A stretch of DNA of 64,000 nt from Marinobacter iranensis (GCF_029207565.1 NZ_JANCMW010000018.1:1-64000); one strand, 5' to 3'; positions 45,103 through 55,522 are shown, counted from the stretch's first letter. The notes: generated by a model from the sequence alone, not told the origin. Program-made: numbers and translations.

Positions 45103-46374
45103 CTACTCGGCAAACCGCCCAGGCCGAAACGCATCAAGGCACACCGAAGGCTCCTCGCCATCAATCAACTGGGAAATAACCGACGCACTGCCCGCGGAGA
45201 GGGTCCAGCCGAACGTGCCATGGCCGGTATTCAGGAACAGGTTTTCCCGGGGCCCGCGGCCGATAATGGCAGGACCGTCCGGGGTCATGGGGCGGAAACC
45301 GGTCCAGGATTCGGCGGCCTTCAAATCAGCGCAGCCCGGAAAGCGGGATTCCACGGATTTGCGGATGGTGGCCAACCGGGCTTCGGGAATATCCCGGTTA
45401 AAATCGGCCAGTTCCACAAAGCCGGAGGCGCGTAAGCGGTCACCCAGCCGCGTAGAGACAACTTTGTAGTTGTCATCGTGAATGGTAGAGACCGGCGCCC
45501 GGTCGGGATCTTTCAGGGGCACGGTGAAGCAATAGCCTTTGACCGGGTAAATAGGCAGTTCAAGGCCCAAGGGGCGAGTCAGGGAGTTGGACCAGCAACC
45601 GGCGCAGACCACCACTGCATCCGCCTCAAGGGTATCCGCTTTCCCTTCTTTGTTGAGGACAGCGACGCCGGTTACCCGGTGATCGTCGGCGATGAGGTGC
45701 TCGGTTTCGGTGTTGTAGCGGAAGCTTATGCCCTTGGACTCGCAGGCTTTGGCCAGTTCACGGGAGAACAGGTGGCAGTCGCCGGTGCCGTCGGTGTCGT
45801 AGCTCAGGGCACCGTAGAGTGGGCCGTTACCGGTCATGCCGGGTTCGGCTTCGCGAACCTGCTCCGGAGTCAGCAGGCGAGAAGCAATGCCAAGCTCGTT
45901 GAGCACTCGGTGAGTCTGGCGATAGCCTTCGAGGGCTTCCGGGGTGCTGGCCAGATGGAGGAGCCCCTCGTGCTCGCCGTCAAAATGCAGGCCCAGTTCC
46001 TTTTCAAGGGCCAGAAAGCGCTTGCGGCTGTGGATGCCAAGGCGGAGCATGGCGCGCCTGTTGAGGCCAAACAGGCCAGGTGACCGGGCGTAACGCAGGG
46101 TGGCCAACATGAATCGCAGGGCTTTCATGGATGGCGGCATCCTCATTTTCAGAGGGCCGTCTTTTTTGAACAGCCAGGGTATGGCCTTCAGCACCATGGA
46201 GGGGTCGGCCCAGGGATAGACCACGCCGTAGGAGCGCTGGGCAGCGTTACCCTTGCTGGTTTCATTGCCTGCGATGCCGTGACGTTCCAGTACAGTCACC
46301 TGATGGCCCCGGCGATTCAGTTCATACGCCGTGGTTACGCCAACCACGCCACCGCCAACAACTATAATATGCAT
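45103..46374 (-). CDS. dadA: D-amino acid dehydrogenase DadA
   Basis: The 423-residue flavoprotein oxidises D-amino acids, mainly D-alanine, passing electrons to the membrane chain. Seen: the FAD-binding start IIVVGGGVVGVTTAYELNRR, ERHGIAGNETSKGNAA, a middle substrate domain, GCWSNSLTRPLGLELPIYPV and the C-terminal FAD segment NTGHGTFGWTLSAGSA. The ATG follows GGGAGA. The length is that of DadA. No alanine racemase is adjacent. Confidence 0.9.
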   Translation of the reverse strand: MHIIVVGGGVVGVTTAYELNRRGHQVTVLERHGIAGNETSKGNAAQRSYGVVYPWADPSMVLKAIPWLFKKDGPLKMRMPPSMKALRFMLATLRYARSPGLFGLNRRAMLRLGIHSRKRFLALEKELGLHFDGEHEGLLHLASTPEALEGYRQTHRVLNELGIASRLLTPEQVREAEPGMTGNGPLYGALSYDTDGTGDCHLFSRELAKACESKGISFRYNTETEHLIADDHRVTGVAVLNKEGKADTLEADAVVVCAGCWSNSLTRPLGLELPIYPVKGYCFTVPLKDPDRAPVSTIHDDNYKVVSTRLGDRLRASGFVELADFNRDIPEARLATIRKSVESRFPGCADLKAAESWTGFRPMTPDGPAIIGRGPRENLFLNTGHGTFGWTLSAGSASVISQLIDGEEPSVCLDAFRPGRFAE

Positions 46375-46492
46375 GTATATCTCCCTATAACAGCGATGCA
46401 GGTCAACAATCGAACAAGCTGATAAACTAACGAGGCCAAGTTCTCAGGATAGCAGCCAATTCCAGGGTTGCGATGGAGTAAAGAAGCCGACA

Positions 46493-47302
46493 ATGAGCAA
46501 GAAACGTCGCGAGATTCCCGTTTTTGATCAGCCGATTATCGAAACCCACTGCCACCTGGACTACCTCAAGGACCGCCCCCTTGAGGAAACCCTGGCCGAG
46601 GCGCAGCGGGTCAATATCGAGCGCGTAATCACCATCGCCGTGTCACCGGACAACCTGGCCACGGTGCGTGAACTGAGCCAGACGGCGCCCTGGGTCTACG
46701 GCACGCAGGGGGTTCACCCCCACGACGCCGAGAAATACACCGACGATGCCGAAGCAGAGATCCGCGCCCATGCCGGCGACGACAAGATCGTGGCGGTGGG
46801 CGAGATTGGTCTGGATTACTTCTACGACAATGCGGACCGTGATGTACAGCGTGAGGTTTTCCGCCGCCAGCTCCAGATCGCCTGCGACACGGATCGGCCG
46901 GTGGTCATCCACAGCCGTGAAGCCGACGAAGACACCATCGATATACTGAAAGAGTTCGAAGGCACTCTCAAGCGTCGTGGCGTGATCCACAGCTTCACCT
47001 CCGGCCCCGGGCTGGCTCAATACGCGCTGGATGAAGGCTGGTGCCTGGGTTTTAACGGTATCACCACGTTCAACAAGGCCGAGAACGTTCGCGATATCGT
47101 GCGCATGGCGCCCATCGGGCAGATCCTGCTGGAAACGGACTCTCCGTTCCTGACCCCGGTACCCTATCGCGGCAAGGAAAATGCCCCCTTCTACATTCCG
47201 TTTGTTGCCGAGAAAATCGCCGAAGTGAAACAACTGCCGCTGGAAGACGTATTGGCTACGACCTATGACAATAGCCTGAGAACGTTCTTCCAGCGGCAAT
47301 GA
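46493..47302 (+). CDS. TatD family metal-dependent hydrolase
   Basis: The 269-residue protein has the TatD TIM barrel: IIETHCHLDYLKDRP with the HxH metal site, GTQGVHPHDAEKY, VAVGEIGLDYFYD with the bridging glutamate, VVIHSREAD, VIHSFTSGPGLA and LLETDSPFLTPVPYRG. Members are 3'-5' exonucleases and deoxyribonucleases acting on DNA repair and turnover. The sequence is closer to TatD/YcfH-type than to a named subgroup, so no symbol is given. Confidence 0.9.
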   Translation: MSKKRREIPVFDQPIIETHCHLDYLKDRPLEETLAEAQRVNIERVITIAVSPDNLATVRELSQTAPWVYGTQGVHPHDAEKYTDDAEAEIRAHAGDDKIVAVGEIGLDYFYDNADRDVQREVFRRQLQIACDTDRPVVIHSREADEDTIDILKEFEGTLKRRGVIHSFTSGPGLAQYALDEGWCLGFNGITTFNKAENVRDIVRMAPIGQILLETDSPFLTPVPYRGKENAPFYIPFVAEKIAEVKQLPLEDVLATTYDNSLRTFFQRQ

Positions 47303-47331
47303 TCAAACACCCTGTATCGGCGAACTGGCCA

Positions 47332-48243
47332 TCATCCCCCAAGGGACAGAAACACCGCCATCAGCACCGGTGACAGGAACGACAGGATAAACCCCGAGGC
47401 AATCGCCACGGGCACGCAGGCCAGACCGCCACTGCTGCGAATCACCGGCAGGGTGAAGTCCATGGCGGTCGCGCCACCATAGCCAATTGCCATGGCGGGC
47501 CGCTGACCGATTAATAGGGGAATAATGGCCAGTGCAATGATCTCCCGGATCACGTCATTGAGAAACGCCACACCACCCCAGGCTGGCCCGAGGGCGTCGC
47601 CGATCACAATCCCGGACAGCGAATACCAGCCAAACCCGGAAGCCAGCGCCAGCGATTCATTCCAGGCGGCATCCAGCCAGGGCACCAGTGCCAAGCCGGC
47701 AAGCAAGGAACTGCCGGCCATGGCCAGGGCAATGCCCAGGCCCTGCCGGTTCAGCAGCAATTTGCGCAGGGACAGCCCGGCATTGCGCAGCTGCAGGCCG
47801 ATCAAGAACAGCAGCAACATCAGTGACCAGGTAGCCACGTCCTCCGCCATGGGCAGGTCCGGCAGCACGTAGAAACCGGCAAGACCGCCCACCACAACAG
47901 CCACCAGTGGTTTCATCCCCGCCAGGAACAGGCGACGATAACCCCGGGGCTGGTCCACATGATCTTCCCTGGCCGCCATTGGCTGCCAGCGGTGGAACAG
48001 CCAGAGACCCGCCATATTGGCCACCAACAGCACCAGGACCAGGGCCGCGACCTGAGAGGCCATATTGGCCAACTGGCTGCCAACGCCTTCCATCTGCCCA
48101 AGGCCCAGCCCCAGGAGGGCAAGGATAAAATAAACCAGGCCTTCAACCCCGTAGTGAATGGCCGTCATCAGGTGACGGTTCTCCAATGCCAGGGCAAAAC
48201 CCAGAAAAAGCGGTGCCAGAATCAGCAGTGCGCCGGTCAGCAT
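47332..48243 (-). CDS. lysO: lysine exporter LysO family membrane protein
   Basis: The 303-residue inner-membrane protein matches LysO (YbjE) of Escherichia coli closely in its second half: LILLLFLIGLQLRN-like (MLLLFLIGLQLRNAG), LASGFGWYSLSGIVIGDALGP, FLNDVIREIIALAIIPLLI and YGGATAMDFTLPVI. LysO exports L-lysine and its toxic analogues. The ATG at 48243 gives the family length (299 in E. coli); a frame open to 48360 overlaps the upstream gene. Confidence 0.87.
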   Translation of the reverse strand: MLTGALLILAPLFLGFALALENRHLMTAIHYGVEGLVYFILALLGLGLGQMEGVGSQLANMASQVAALVLVLLVANMAGLWLFHRWQPMAAREDHVDQPRGYRRLFLAGMKPLVAVVVGGLAGFYVLPDLPMAEDVATWSLMLLLFLIGLQLRNAGLSLRKLLLNRQGLGIALAMAGSSLLAGLALVPWLDAAWNESLALASGFGWYSLSGIVIGDALGPAWGGVAFLNDVIREIIALAIIPLLIGQRPAMAIGYGGATAMDFTLPVIRSSGGLACVPVAIASGFILSFLSPVLMAVFLSLGG

Positions 48244-48277
48244 GAAGTCCTCGGAAAATGTTGATGGGTAGGGCTGT

Positions 48278-48649
48278 TCAGCCGATAGGTTCGTACTGAT
48301 CCGGATCAAAATGAAATTTGCCAGCACTGGCGTCGCGATCGGTACGTATGGTGCGGGCAAGACGCTGGGCCATCACTGACCATACTACGTAGTCGTGGGG
48401 TTGGGGCTGGTAATCCTGCCCCATCAGCGCACCCGCAACACTGCGAAGCACCGCCTCAGCCTGGGCGATAGAGCGGTAGGGCCCCTGGCATCGGTGTTTC
48501 TCGGGCTGGCCATCCACCGATCCGCTGAGTGCAACCAGCGCCCATATTTCGACACCGACCGGCTTGATGAACAGCTCGACCCGACGTTGGTCCCGAACCA
48601 TCACCAAGGCCCGCAACGGGCCACGTCCGTGGAAATAGTGCAGTTTCAC
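48278..48649 (-). CDS. hypothetical protein
   Basis: The 123-residue product has no family I recognise. It is soluble, without signal or membrane segments, and moderately basic. Readable stretches include MKLHYFHGRGPLRALVMV and HDYVVWSVMAQRLARTI. It lies between lysO and the DUF2288 gene, all leftward and closely spaced (34 and 18 bases), so a three-gene operon is likely. Codon use looks like the neighbours, supporting a real gene. Confidence 0.7.
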   Translation of the reverse strand: MKLHYFHGRGPLRALVMVRDQRRVELFIKPVGVEIWALVALSGSVDGQPEKHRCQGPYRSIAQAEAVLRSVAGALMGQDYQPQPHDYVVWSVMAQRLARTIRTDRDASAGKFHFDPDQYEPIG

Positions 48650-48667
48650 GGCGCAGATCCGGAATGT

Positions 48668-48991
48668 TCAGTGAAGTACATGGCCGGACCTGTCCTGCAC
48701 CAGCACCCAGGGCGCGATAACCACTGCCCAGAGTTCGGTGTTTTCGTCATACCAATGGCGGGCAAGATCAGGTGCAACATCGCCTACTTTCTCCTCAGCC
48801 AGCCAGCGTTCAAACTGGGCCTTGTTATCAGCCGACAGTTCTGCTGCCACATCCAGGAGATCCAGTTCTGGAACCACCTTCACCACATGCCCACGGGCAT
48901 AGTAAACCTGCAGATCGTGCCAGGCGATCCGGGAAGTTTCCAGATTCAGTTTTGCCTTGATGTCGTCGGGGGACTGGTGGGAAGAGGACAT
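48668..48991 (-). CDS. DUF2288 protein
   Basis: The 107-residue protein fits DUF2288: LNLETSRIAWHDLQVYYARG, LDLLDVAAELSADN and the C-terminal ELWAVVIAPWVLVQD. It is small, acidic and cytoplasmic. No function is known. It is the first gene of a likely operon with the hypothetical gene and lysO. Confidence 0.87.
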   Translation of the reverse strand: MSSSHQSPDDIKAKLNLETSRIAWHDLQVYYARGHVVKVVPELDLLDVAAELSADNKAQFERWLAEEKVGDVAPDLARHWYDENTELWAVVIAPWVLVQDRSGHVLH

Positions 48992-49090
48992 GGTCAGCTC
49001 TTGATCACTCCTGTGTTGCTGTTGGCTTTGGAACCGCTGCTGTATGCCTTCAGCTTACCTCAAAACCACTCACGGAGCACCTGTTGCAAG

Positions 49091-49116
49091 GGCCCCGATC
49101 CCAAAGAATCGGGGCC
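49091..49116 (-). terminator. GC-rich hairpin after acnA
   Basis: GGCCCCGAT pairs perfectly with ATCGGGGCC around eight bases. It lies 14 bases past the acnA stop. No T run follows on the minus strand, so it may stabilise the transcript end more than terminate by itself. Confidence 0.55.
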
Positions 49117-49129
49117 ACTTCCACCTCAC

Positions 49130-51892
49130 TCAGGCTGACTTCAGCATTTCCCGGACCACATAGTGCAGAATGCCGCCATGGCGGTAATACACCGCCTCAT
49201 TGGCGGTATCGATCCGCGACAGCAGTTCGCAGGTTTCGGTGTTGCCATCCGGATAGGTTACCGTCATCTCCAGCTTCTGGCCCGGCTTGATGTCGCCTGA
49301 CAGGCCCTTGATGCTGATGGTTTCTTCACCGGTGAGCTTCAGGCTCTTGCGATCCACCCCGTCCTGGAACTGCAGCGGCATAACGCCCATGCCAATCAGG
49401 TTGGAACGGTGGATACGCTCGTAGGACTCGGCAACCACCGCCTTCACACCCAGCAACCGGGTACCTTTCGCAGCCCAGTCCCGGCTGGAGCCTGTGCCGT
49501 ATTCCTTGCCAGCGATGACCACCAGGGGGGTGTCGTTTTCCTGGTACCTCATCGCCGCATCGTAGATGGGCATCTGCTCGCCACTGGGTACGTGTTTGGT
49601 GAACCCGCCTTCGACGCCGTCCAGCATCTCGTTCCTGATGCGAACGTTGGCGAAGGTACCGCGCATCATCACCTCGTGGTTACCCCGGCGAGAACCGTAG
49701 GAGTTGAAATCCTTCGGCTCCACACCACGTTCCTGCAGGTATTTGCCTGCCGGGCTGTCGGGTTTGAACGACCCGGCCGGGGAAATATGGTCGGTAGTGA
49801 CGGAGTCCCCAAGCAGGGCCAGGATGTTCGCATCCTTGATGTCCTCAATGGCGTCCGGCTCTTCCTTCAGGCCCTGGAAGAAGGGCGGATGCTGGATGTA
49901 GGTGGACTTGTCAGACCACTCATACACCTTGCTTTCAGGTACCTTGATGGATTTCCAGGTGGCGTCTCCGTCGAAGACTTCCGCGTATTCCTTGTGGAAC
50001 ATCTCGGTTTTCACTTTCTCGACCGCTTCGGCGATTTCCTGCTGGCTCGGCCACAGGTCTTTCAGATAGACCGGGTTACCGTCTTTGTCTTCACCCAACG
50101 CATCCTCGGAAAGGTCCAGGCGCACGTTGCCGGCCAGCGCATAGGCCACCACCAGCGGCGGCGACGCCAACCAGTTGGTTTTCACCAACGGGTGCACGCG
50201 GCCTTCGAAGTTGCGGTTGCCGGAAAGCACCGAGGCCACCGTGAGATCGCCGTCGTTGATCGCCTTTTCGACTTCTTCGGGCAGGGGCCCGGAGTTACCG
50301 ATACAGGTGGTACAACCATATCCCACCAGGTTGAAACCGAGTTTGTCGAGATCCTCCTGGAAACCGCCAACCCGCAGGTAGTCGGTGACCACTTTGGAGC
50401 CCGGAGCCAGTGAGGTCTTCACCCAGGGTTTAGTGGTCAGGCCTTTCGCCACCGCTTTCTGGGCAATCAGGCCGGCGGCCATCATGACGCTCGGATTGGA
50501 GGTGTTGGTACAGGACGTGATGGCAGCAATCACCACCGCACCCGGGTCCAGCCGCGTGGTTTCGCCGTTCATCATCATTGGCTGGCTGAAGGGATGCTCG
50601 AAATAGGCACTCTGGGCGCCGACTGCGGTACCCCCACCTTCAGACTCCAGCTTGGCTTCACGGGATTCCGCCGGGCCTTCGGCCGTTTCCATCAGCAGTT
50701 CAAATGAAGCCTTCATGTTTCTCAGGGCAACACGGTCCTGGGGGCGCTTGGGGCCGGCCAGGCTGGCCTCGACTTCGCCCATATCCAGTTCCAGGTTATC
50801 GGTGTACACCGGCTCCTGACCGGGTTGACGCCAAAGGCCCTGGGCCTTGGCATAGGCCTCCACCAGCTCAAGCTGGCTGTCTTCCCGGCCGGTCAGCTTC
50901 ATGTACTTGATGGTTTGCTCGTCCACCGGGAAGAAGCCGCAGGTGGCACCATACTCCGGAGCCATATTGGCGATGGTGGCCCGGTCAGCGACAGGCATGT
51001 CTTTCAGGCCATCACCGTAGAATTCCACAAATTTGCCCACCACGCCTTTCTTGCGCAGCATTTCCGTAACCGTGAGCACCAGGTCGGTGGCGGTAATACC
51101 TTCCCGAAGCTTGCCGGTTATCTTGAAACCGACCACTTCCGGAATCAGCATGGATACCGGCTGGCCAAGCATGGCTGCTTCCGCTTCAATACCGCCAACA
51201 CCCCAGCCCAGAATGCCCAGGCCGTTGATCATGGTGGTGTGTGAGTCGGTACCCACCAGGGTGTCGGGATAGGCAATGGTTTTACCGTCCTGATCCTTGC
51301 TCCAGACCGTCTTGCCCAGGTACTCCAGGTTCACCTGGTGACAGATGCCGGTGCCGGGCGGGACTACCCGGAAGTTGTCAAACGCCTGCTGGCCCCAGCG
51401 CAGGAACTCGTAGCGTTCCTGGTTGCGCTCCATCTCAATGGTGACGTTGTCGCGGAAAGACGATGGATCACCGAACTTGTCCACCATCACCGAGTGGTCA
51501 ATCACCAGGTCCACCGGTGACAACGGGTTGATCATCGCAGGATCCTTGCCTGCGGCCTTGACCGCTTCTCGCATCGCAGCAAGATCCACCACGCCCGGCA
51601 CACCGGTAAAATCCTGCATCAGCACACGGGCAGGACGAAACTGAATTTCAGTATCGGATTTGCGGTCTTTCATCCACTGCACCATGGCATCGATATGGCC
51701 CCGATCCACGGTGGTGTCATCCTCATTGCGCAGCAGATTTTCCAGCAACACCTTGAGAGAGAATGGCAGCTTGTCTATGTTGCCCAGGGTGTCGGCAGCC
51801 TTCGGCAGGCTGTAGTAATGATAGGTTTTATCACCAGCTTCCAGGCTGGAAAGGGTATTGAGACTGTCTTTACTCAGGCTTTCTTTCGACAT
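49130..51892 (-). CDS. acnA: aconitate hydratase A
   Basis: The 920-residue protein is an AcnA/IRP1-type aconitase interconverting citrate and isocitrate. Seen: the 4Fe-4S cysteines in ITSCTNTSNP and GCTTCIGNSGP, the nucleotide-like VGTDSHTTMINGLGILGWGVGG, and the C-terminal swivel domain with GKEYGTGSSRDWAAKGT. The length is slightly above the E. coli AcnA (891). It stands alone with a hairpin after it. Unlike the LeuCD pair at 7762-9809 this one sits in a housekeeping region. Confidence 0.96.
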   Translation of the reverse strand: MSKESLSKDSLNTLSSLEAGDKTYHYYSLPKAADTLGNIDKLPFSLKVLLENLLRNEDDTTVDRGHIDAMVQWMKDRKSDTEIQFRPARVLMQDFTGVPGVVDLAAMREAVKAAGKDPAMINPLSPVDLVIDHSVMVDKFGDPSSFRDNVTIEMERNQERYEFLRWGQQAFDNFRVVPPGTGICHQVNLEYLGKTVWSKDQDGKTIAYPDTLVGTDSHTTMINGLGILGWGVGGIEAEAAMLGQPVSMLIPEVVGFKITGKLREGITATDLVLTVTEMLRKKGVVGKFVEFYGDGLKDMPVADRATIANMAPEYGATCGFFPVDEQTIKYMKLTGREDSQLELVEAYAKAQGLWRQPGQEPVYTDNLELDMGEVEASLAGPKRPQDRVALRNMKASFELLMETAEGPAESREAKLESEGGGTAVGAQSAYFEHPFSQPMMMNGETTRLDPGAVVIAAITSCTNTSNPSVMMAAGLIAQKAVAKGLTTKPWVKTSLAPGSKVVTDYLRVGGFQEDLDKLGFNLVGYGCTTCIGNSGPLPEEVEKAINDGDLTVASVLSGNRNFEGRVHPLVKTNWLASPPLVVAYALAGNVRLDLSEDALGEDKDGNPVYLKDLWPSQQEIAEAVEKVKTEMFHKEYAEVFDGDATWKSIKVPESKVYEWSDKSTYIQHPPFFQGLKEEPDAIEDIKDANILALLGDSVTTDHISPAGSFKPDSPAGKYLQERGVEPKDFNSYGSRRGNHEVMMRGTFANVRIRNEMLDGVEGGFTKHVPSGEQMPIYDAAMRYQENDTPLVVIAGKEYGTGSSRDWAAKGTRLLGVKAVVAESYERIHRSNLIGMGVMPLQFQDGVDRKSLKLTGEETISIKGLSGDIKPGQKLEMTVTYPDGNTETCELLSRIDTANEAVYYRHGGILHYVVREMLKSA

Positions 51893-52094
51893 GAGGTGCC
51901 TCCTTTTCGTTATCCAGGGATTCCGGAAGGCTTTGCAGGAGCCTTTGCATCAGTGTACTCACCGGCAAATGTGAATAGGCTGATGCAAAGATCCTGATTT
52001 TGAAAGCCACCTATAACTATCGCACCGATTCGCGAGACTTCAACCGCGGTTCGGTGAATGTTCGGTATTGCGGCGGTGAATACCCCACCACGCC

Positions 52095-53936
52095 TCAGGC
52101 CTGCCGATCGCCGTATAGCTGCGCATAGAGCCCCTGCTGGGCAATCAATTCGTCATGATGGCCCTCCTCGGAGATGTAGCCATCCTCGAAGACATACACC
52201 CGGTCCGCCTGTTTCACGGCACTGAGACGATGGGCAATGATCAGGGTGGTACGCTGGCGCAGGAAGGCTTCCAGGTCCTGGTGTAACTGGAACTCGGTTT
52301 CTGCATCCAGCGCGGAGGTGGCTTCATCCAGGATCACCACCGACGGATCGGACAGCACCATTCGTGCAATGGCCAACCGCTGGCGCTGACCGCCGGAGAG
52401 GCGCACCCCCTGGCGGCCGATCATGGTGTCCAGTTGGTGGGGCATGTCGGCGACGGTTCTGTCCAACTGGGCGATAGTGAGCGCCTGCCACATTTCTGCG
52501 TCGGTTTTGTCACGGCCAAGCGTCAGGTTCTGGCGTACGGTGTCGTTGAACAGGGCAGGATGCTGAAGCACGGTAGCCACATGCTCACGCAGGCAGGGTA
52601 GCCCAATGCGCTGGACCAGCACACCGCCAAGCAGCACTTCCCCCTGTTGCGGCGTGTACATACCCAGGATCACCTGCACCAGGGTGGACTTGCCACCGCC
52701 GCTGGCGCCGACAACCGCCACTTTTTCGCCTGGCTCCAGGTGCAGATCGATACCCTTGAGCACGGCTTCCTCACCGTAGCTGAAGTGGATGTTTTTCAGG
52801 GTCAGACCAACGGTGTGCCGGTCCTTGAAGGGATTTTCCAGGGCGGGATAACGGGGTTCCTCTTCCAGTTCCAGCAACCGGTTGATGCGCCCCAGCGCCG
52901 CATTGGCCGCAAACCAGGCGTACTGCATGTTCAACATTTCCTGCACCGGGGTGAGCATGAACCAGAGGTAGCCGAAGATGGCGAACATCATGCCGATACT
53001 CAGGTCACTGAACAGCACCGTCACCATTGCGGCTGCGCGAAAGGTGTCCACGCCAAACTGGAACAACGCAAAGCTGGCCCGGGTGGCAGCGTCGCTACGC
53101 CATTCAAACTGGATGGCATGATCACGCACCGTGCGGGCACGGCTGATCAGTTGGCGCAGGTAATGCTGCTCCCGGTTGGCTGCCCTTAGTTGATGGATGG
53201 CGTCGAGGGTTTCAGTCAGGTCGCCCTGGAAATCCTCGTAGGCGCTGTTTTCCTGGCGCTTGAGCTCCTTGACCCGCTTGCCGATAAGCATGGTGGCGAA
53301 GATCACCAGCGGATTGAACAGCAGGATCAGCAGCCCCAACTGCCAGTGCACCCACATCAGCACGATGGCAGTCCCGGTGACCGTCAGGCTGGCCACCAGG
53401 AAGCGGCTGATGGTGGTGCCGAGGAACTGGTCAATGGTGTCCAGGTCGGTGATGAAGTGGCTGGTGATACCGCCGGAACCCCGGGTTTCGTACTCCGACA
53501 TGGCTACCCGTTGCAGCCGGCCCAGCAGACGCGAACGGACGCGAAACACCACGTCCTTGGAGATCTTCGAGAATTCACGGGACTGGAGGACATTGAAGGT
53601 CAGCGACAGCAATCTCAGCAGGAACGCCGCCACCACCATCAGCCCGATATACACCACCGGCAGGTGCCACGCCTGGGGAAGAATGGCCTGCATAACAGGC
53701 AGCACCGGGCCGGCTTCATCAAGCAGGACTTCGTCCACCAGCACTGGCAGCAACAGGGGAATCGGCACACTGACCACCGTGGCCAGGATGGCAAGCAGGT
53801 TCGCCCGTATCAGCCTCGGCTTGTGCTTCAGGGCAAGGGAAAGGATGCCCCTCCAGCTATACCGGTTGTCGTGCCGGCCTGCCGTATCCGACCCGACTGC
53901 ATTCAGATCTGCCGACTGTTCCAAAAAATCCCCCAT
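52095..53936 (-). CDS. ABC exporter, fused permease-ATPase half-transporter
   Basis: The 613-residue protein has six membrane segments (about 40-340) and a C-terminal ATPase. Seen: Walker A VGASGGGKSTLV, signature VRLSGGQRQRLAIARM, Walker B PSVVILDEATSALD and the switch histidine in LIIAHRLSAVK. It works as a homodimer of the MsbA/multidrug type. The ATG at 53936 is the first likely start; a frame open to 54083 overlaps the divergent gene. No dedicated partner protein is adjacent, so the exported substrate is unknown. Confidence 0.88.
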   Translation of the reverse strand: MGDFLEQSADLNAVGSDTAGRHDNRYSWRGILSLALKHKPRLIRANLLAILATVVSVPIPLLLPVLVDEVLLDEAGPVLPVMQAILPQAWHLPVVYIGLMVVAAFLLRLLSLTFNVLQSREFSKISKDVVFRVRSRLLGRLQRVAMSEYETRGSGGITSHFITDLDTIDQFLGTTISRFLVASLTVTGTAIVLMWVHWQLGLLILLFNPLVIFATMLIGKRVKELKRQENSAYEDFQGDLTETLDAIHQLRAANREQHYLRQLISRARTVRDHAIQFEWRSDAATRASFALFQFGVDTFRAAAMVTVLFSDLSIGMMFAIFGYLWFMLTPVQEMLNMQYAWFAANAALGRINRLLELEEEPRYPALENPFKDRHTVGLTLKNIHFSYGEEAVLKGIDLHLEPGEKVAVVGASGGGKSTLVQVILGMYTPQQGEVLLGGVLVQRIGLPCLREHVATVLQHPALFNDTVRQNLTLGRDKTDAEMWQALTIAQLDRTVADMPHQLDTMIGRQGVRLSGGQRQRLAIARMVLSDPSVVILDEATSALDAETEFQLHQDLEAFLRQRTTLIIAHRLSAVKQADRVYVFEDGYISEEGHHDELIAQQGLYAQLYGDRQA

Positions 53937-54043
53937 TAAAACATGTGCATCAAGACGGATACGCAGCAAATTCGGTGACAGTCTACCCGACCTTCTGCCA
54001 TCATTGCCCCTTAATCCCTTGATGTACCAGAACCGGGCCCATT

Positions 54044-55498
54044 GTGAAACACGACTGCCATTACCATCCCGGCGAACCCGCAAAATGGCACTGCGGCGAC
54101 TGCCAGATACATTATTGCACCCGTTGCATGCCGGATGCCGACACCCGTAAACAACACGCTCTGTGCCCTCACTGCAGCCGTGCCATGCGCTATCTTGGCG
54201 CGGCCACGGAAGCGGTGCCCTTCTGGAATCGCATCGGCGCTTTCTTCCGCTACCCGTTCCACACCGACCCGCTGATCGTTATCGCCATCTGCACCCTGGT
54301 GCCATTGCTGGTCAGTGGCAACATCATCGGGCTGATTATCACCCTGGTGCTGGCCCTGGCGCTGTTGAAATACACTTATGCCGTGATCAGCCACACCGCT
54401 GAAGGCCACATGAAACCGCCTCCGGTTGCCGTGGCGTTTACGGGTAGCGGTTTTGATATTGTAATCCTGCAGTTGCTGGTGTTCGTGCTGATGGGCGGCA
54501 TGGTCACTGCCGCCGCCATGGTCGGCGGGCCGCTGCTGATGTTCCTGGCCCTGGCATTCGTGATCCTGGCCCTGCCCGCCAGCATCATGGTGCTGGCCAT
54601 GGAGCGTTCCGTTATCGCCGCCGTTAACCCCATGAACCTGGCGGTGCTGATTTCACGCATCGGCACGCCCTACTTTCTGCTGTACGGTTACCTGATCCTG
54701 CTCACGCTCGCCTCTGGCGCGGCCCAGGACTTCGCCCTGACCCACTTTGCACCGGGCATGGCGATGACACTGGCCGGTTTCCTCAACAGTACCTTCACGC
54801 TGATCCTGTTCCATATGCTGGGTTACCTGCTGTTCCAGTACCAGGAAGAATTGGGGTTTGCCAGCGACCTGCAGGATGAGGAACACGCCGGGGAAGCACA
54901 GAACCGGGACCGGACCCAGAGGTTTGATGCCGACATCGACATGAACCTGAAGGACGGCAACTACGACCGCGTTCAGTCGATGCTCAAGGAAGCCCTGAAA
55001 CGGGACTCCCAGAACACCCTGCGGCTGGGGCAACTGCACCAGTTGCTGACAGCCCGCAACGATATCCCGGAGCTTTACCGTTACCACCCGCGGTTGCTGA
55101 ACATGCTCACGGATCGGAATGATGGCGAGGGTATTGCGGCATTGCTGGCGGCTATTGAAACCATCGAGCCAGGGTTTCGACTGGAAGACCCAGAGCTGTC
55201 GGTGCGCTGTGCCCGCTGCCTATACCAGCGTGGGCAGTTCAAGCCGGCATTGAAGCTGTTGCAGGACTTCCACAAGCGGTTCCCGGACAGCGAGGAACTG
55301 GCTCCGGCCTACCTGCTGGTGGCGCAGGCCCTGGCCAATGGTTTGGGACAGTGGGAAAAGGCTTCGGCATTCCTGAATTTCATCAAGAAGCGGTGCCTGA
55401 ACCACCCGCTGCATGAGCAGATCGACGTTTACCTGCAACAGGTTGAAAACCATGAGCCGTTGAAGGGCCCGAAAGCCTCGTTCGCACCTCAGGAGTAA
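54044..55498 (+). CDS. membrane protein with N-terminal zinc finger, DUF4013-like core and TPR tail
   Basis: The 484-residue protein begins with a B-box-like zinc finger (HYHPGEPAKWHCGDCQIHYC, then CPHC). A core of six to seven hydrophobic segments follows (about 75-275), resembling DUF4013. The soluble C-terminal region (about 290-470) holds helical TPR-like repeats. The start is GTG at 54044 with a weak ribosome site. The gene converges with a rhomboid protease gene that also carries a TPR-like tail. No function is known; a scaffold role is only a guess. Confidence 0.65.
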   Translation: MKHDCHYHPGEPAKWHCGDCQIHYCTRCMPDADTRKQHALCPHCSRAMRYLGAATEAVPFWNRIGAFFRYPFHTDPLIVIAICTLVPLLVSGNIIGLIITLVLALALLKYTYAVISHTAEGHMKPPPVAVAFTGSGFDIVILQLLVFVLMGGMVTAAAMVGGPLLMFLALAFVILALPASIMVLAMERSVIAAVNPMNLAVLISRIGTPYFLLYGYLILLTLASGAAQDFALTHFAPGMAMTLAGFLNSTFTLILFHMLGYLLFQYQEELGFASDLQDEEHAGEAQNRDRTQRFDADIDMNLKDGNYDRVQSMLKEALKRDSQNTLRLGQLHQLLTARNDIPELYRYHPRLLNMLTDRNDGEGIAALLAAIETIEPGFRLEDPELSVRCARCLYQRGQFKPALKLLQDFHKRFPDSEELAPAYLLVAQALANGLGQWEKASAFLNFIKKRCLNHPLHEQIDVYLQQVENHEPLKGPKASFAPQE

Positions 55499-55522
55499 GG
55501 CCAAGTGCCGCCCAACAGTGAG